From Jaenimonas drosophilae (lineage: Eukaryota > Euglenozoa > Kinetoplastea > Trypanosomatida > Trypanosomatidae): DNA of 56,961 bases. Shown here in pieces: positions 56,167 through 56,961 of this stretch (the stretch's first letter is position 1; every line of letters begins with the position of its first letter). The DNA lies in NCBI GenBank assembly GCA_030849065.1, contig JASAON010001562.1, positions 1-56,961 of the forward strand. Direction: 5' to 3'. Under the pieces are notes generated by a model. It did no database searches, was not told the origin of the DNA, and saw nothing but the letters and a program-made list of their open reading frames with translations. Made by a program: the position numbers and the translations under genes.

Positions 56167-56514
56167 ATGCCACAGTTCACCTACGCCGATAGCGGCAAGA
56201 CGGTGGAGGTCTCTCTCTCCAAGAGCATTCTCGTGAAGTGGGTCATTTGCCTTCGTGGCAACGCAACGACGGGCTATCACTGGACCCGCGCTGGCTTCAA
56301 GGACCCACACAACCTCAGTGATGATACCTTTCACATCACACTGGAGTACCACGCAGACAAGCCCTCCTCCATGGTTGGTATCAGCGGAGAGTACATCTTT
56401 AAAGTTACTCCACTGAAGAAGGGGGAGCACAAGCTGGTGCTCATTTACACCCGCCCTTTTGACCCGCAACCTGGCATCGACCGAACCTTTGAGATGATTT
56501 TCCGTGCAAAGTAG
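56167..56514 (+). CDS. ICP: Chagasin-family inhibitor of cysteine peptidases (ICP)
   Basis: 115 aa, the usual chagasin size. The three inhibitory loops are recognisable: NATTGYHW (residues 32-39; usual NPTTGY), GISGEYIF (71-78; usual GxGG) and RPF (96-98; usual RPW/RPF). The fold is an immunoglobulin-like beta-sandwich that plugs the active site of papain-family (clan CA) peptidases. In trypanosomatids ICP controls endogenous cathepsin-L-like enzymes or those of the host or prey. There is no signal peptide, so it would be cytosolic or enter vesicles by another route. It is preceded by CAA/CA leader repeats; the ATG is the first in the reading frame compatible with the N-terminal strand. Confidence 0.92.
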   Translation: MPQFTYADSGKTVEVSLSKSILVKWVICLRGNATTGYHWTRAGFKDPHNLSDDTFHITLEYHADKPSSMVGISGEYIFKVTPLKKGEHKLVLIYTRPFDPQPGIDRTFEMIFRAK

Positions 56515-56961
56515 GTGGCAGAGGGTGGGTATCATCCTTCCACGTGTGGTATCAACACACACCTACTCGAAGCTCCCTTCACTTTATTTTCATCTTGTCT
56601 TTTCGTATCTTTTCTTTTTATGTATGTGAGTGTTGTTCTTCCCTTCTTCTTGATTAATCAGGTTAACGCTGTCTGATTGTTTTCAATCCTCTTTTCATGT
56701 TGTTTTTGTGTGATTTTCTTCTCTGTTTGTTGCTGTCGTTGGCTTTCTTTATAACTTTTTTTTTCTTTTTTGCTCGTAGGATGTGCTCTGAAGAATGATT
56801 AGAGGATGTTGTTTCCGAAAGAACTGTGGAGAAGAGTCCAAGTGTATGTGCGCATGTCACTCCAACAACATGCCCACCAAAAAAAAAACGCAATAGCTGC
56901 CACTGAAGCTCACATGTCTTTGCTGATCCTTTCATTAGCTTGTCCTCGCACAAAAGGAAAG
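56515..56961 (+). other. Right-edge spacer
   Basis: T-rich sequence with several pyrimidine tracts (56580-56600, 56700-56775) and an A9 run near 56879-56887. No ORF of credible composition reaches the edge. Confidence 0.5.

Noticed and set aside
1..56961. CRISPR arrays, insertion sequences, bacterial operons or riboswitches
   Set aside because: No direct repeats with regular spacers, no transposase-like ORF and no prokaryotic gene organisation; repeats are simple microsatellites.

Overview
The window looks like nuclear DNA from a kinetoplastid flagellate (a trypanosomatid or close bodonid relative; I cannot name the species). Nearly all convincing genes lie head to tail on the plus strand, as in a polycistronic unit. 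They are intronless with one clear exception. Intergenic stretches carry pyrimidine tracts followed by AG just before ATG codons, as expected for spliced-leader trans-splicing. Several families also fit: a chagasin-type cysteine peptidase inhibitor, a SAXO axonemal protein, and a PCIF1-like protein in a lineage with the unusual cap4. Triplet repeats (CAA/AAC, GAT, CAT, TCA) run through coding and non-coding DNA and give many poly-Gln, Asn, Asp, His and Ser tracts.

Layout. 1-6960: C-terminal part of the class III PI3-kinase VPS34, a PCIF1-like adenine methyltransferase homologue, a charged hypothetical protein and a SAXO protein. 8340-24217: a probable Nup82/Nup88-like nucleoporin, two long coiled-coil proteins, an LRR protein with an in-frame TAG near its apparent N-terminus, a hypothetical protein and an ITPK1-type inositol phosphate kinase. 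24468-30782: a compositionally different block almost free of triplet tracts, with a BBOF1/CFAP157-like coiled coil, a minus-strand tRNA-Asn(GUU), a Pam18-like J-protein with HSD instead of HPD, a PPTA-repeat protein and the Cdc48 cofactor PLAA/Doa1. 32424-35417: a large PHO80-type cyclin. 35418-38667: gene-poor, with one or two possible small ORFs. 38668-56514: a SPRY-LisH (RanBP9/GID-like) protein, an ER/K-helix protein, a decayed cyclic-nucleotide-binding domain, a type I ER membrane protein, an acyl-protein thioesterase with an extra N-terminal domain, a probable mitochondrial protein, two tandem SDR paralogues, a small hypothetical protein, a PABPN1-like RNA-binding protein split by a 926-nt cis-spliced intron, and two small Ig-fold-type proteins, one of them a clear chagasin-family inhibitor.

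As in other kinetoplastid units, neighbouring genes do not form pathways. Themes recur: RNA metabolism (PCIF1-like, PABPN1-like), ubiquitin/Cdc48 (PLAA, RanBP9-like), flagellum/cytoskeleton (SAXO, BBOF1-like, LRR and coiled-coil proteins) and lipid/inositol signalling (VPS34, ITPK). The points most worth a second look are the PCIF1 homologue whose catalytic motif reads DVPY, the intron in the PABPN1-like gene, the HSD Pam18, the in-frame TAG in the LRR gene, the relic cNBD and the composition island. All identifications are by eye; no database search was run.
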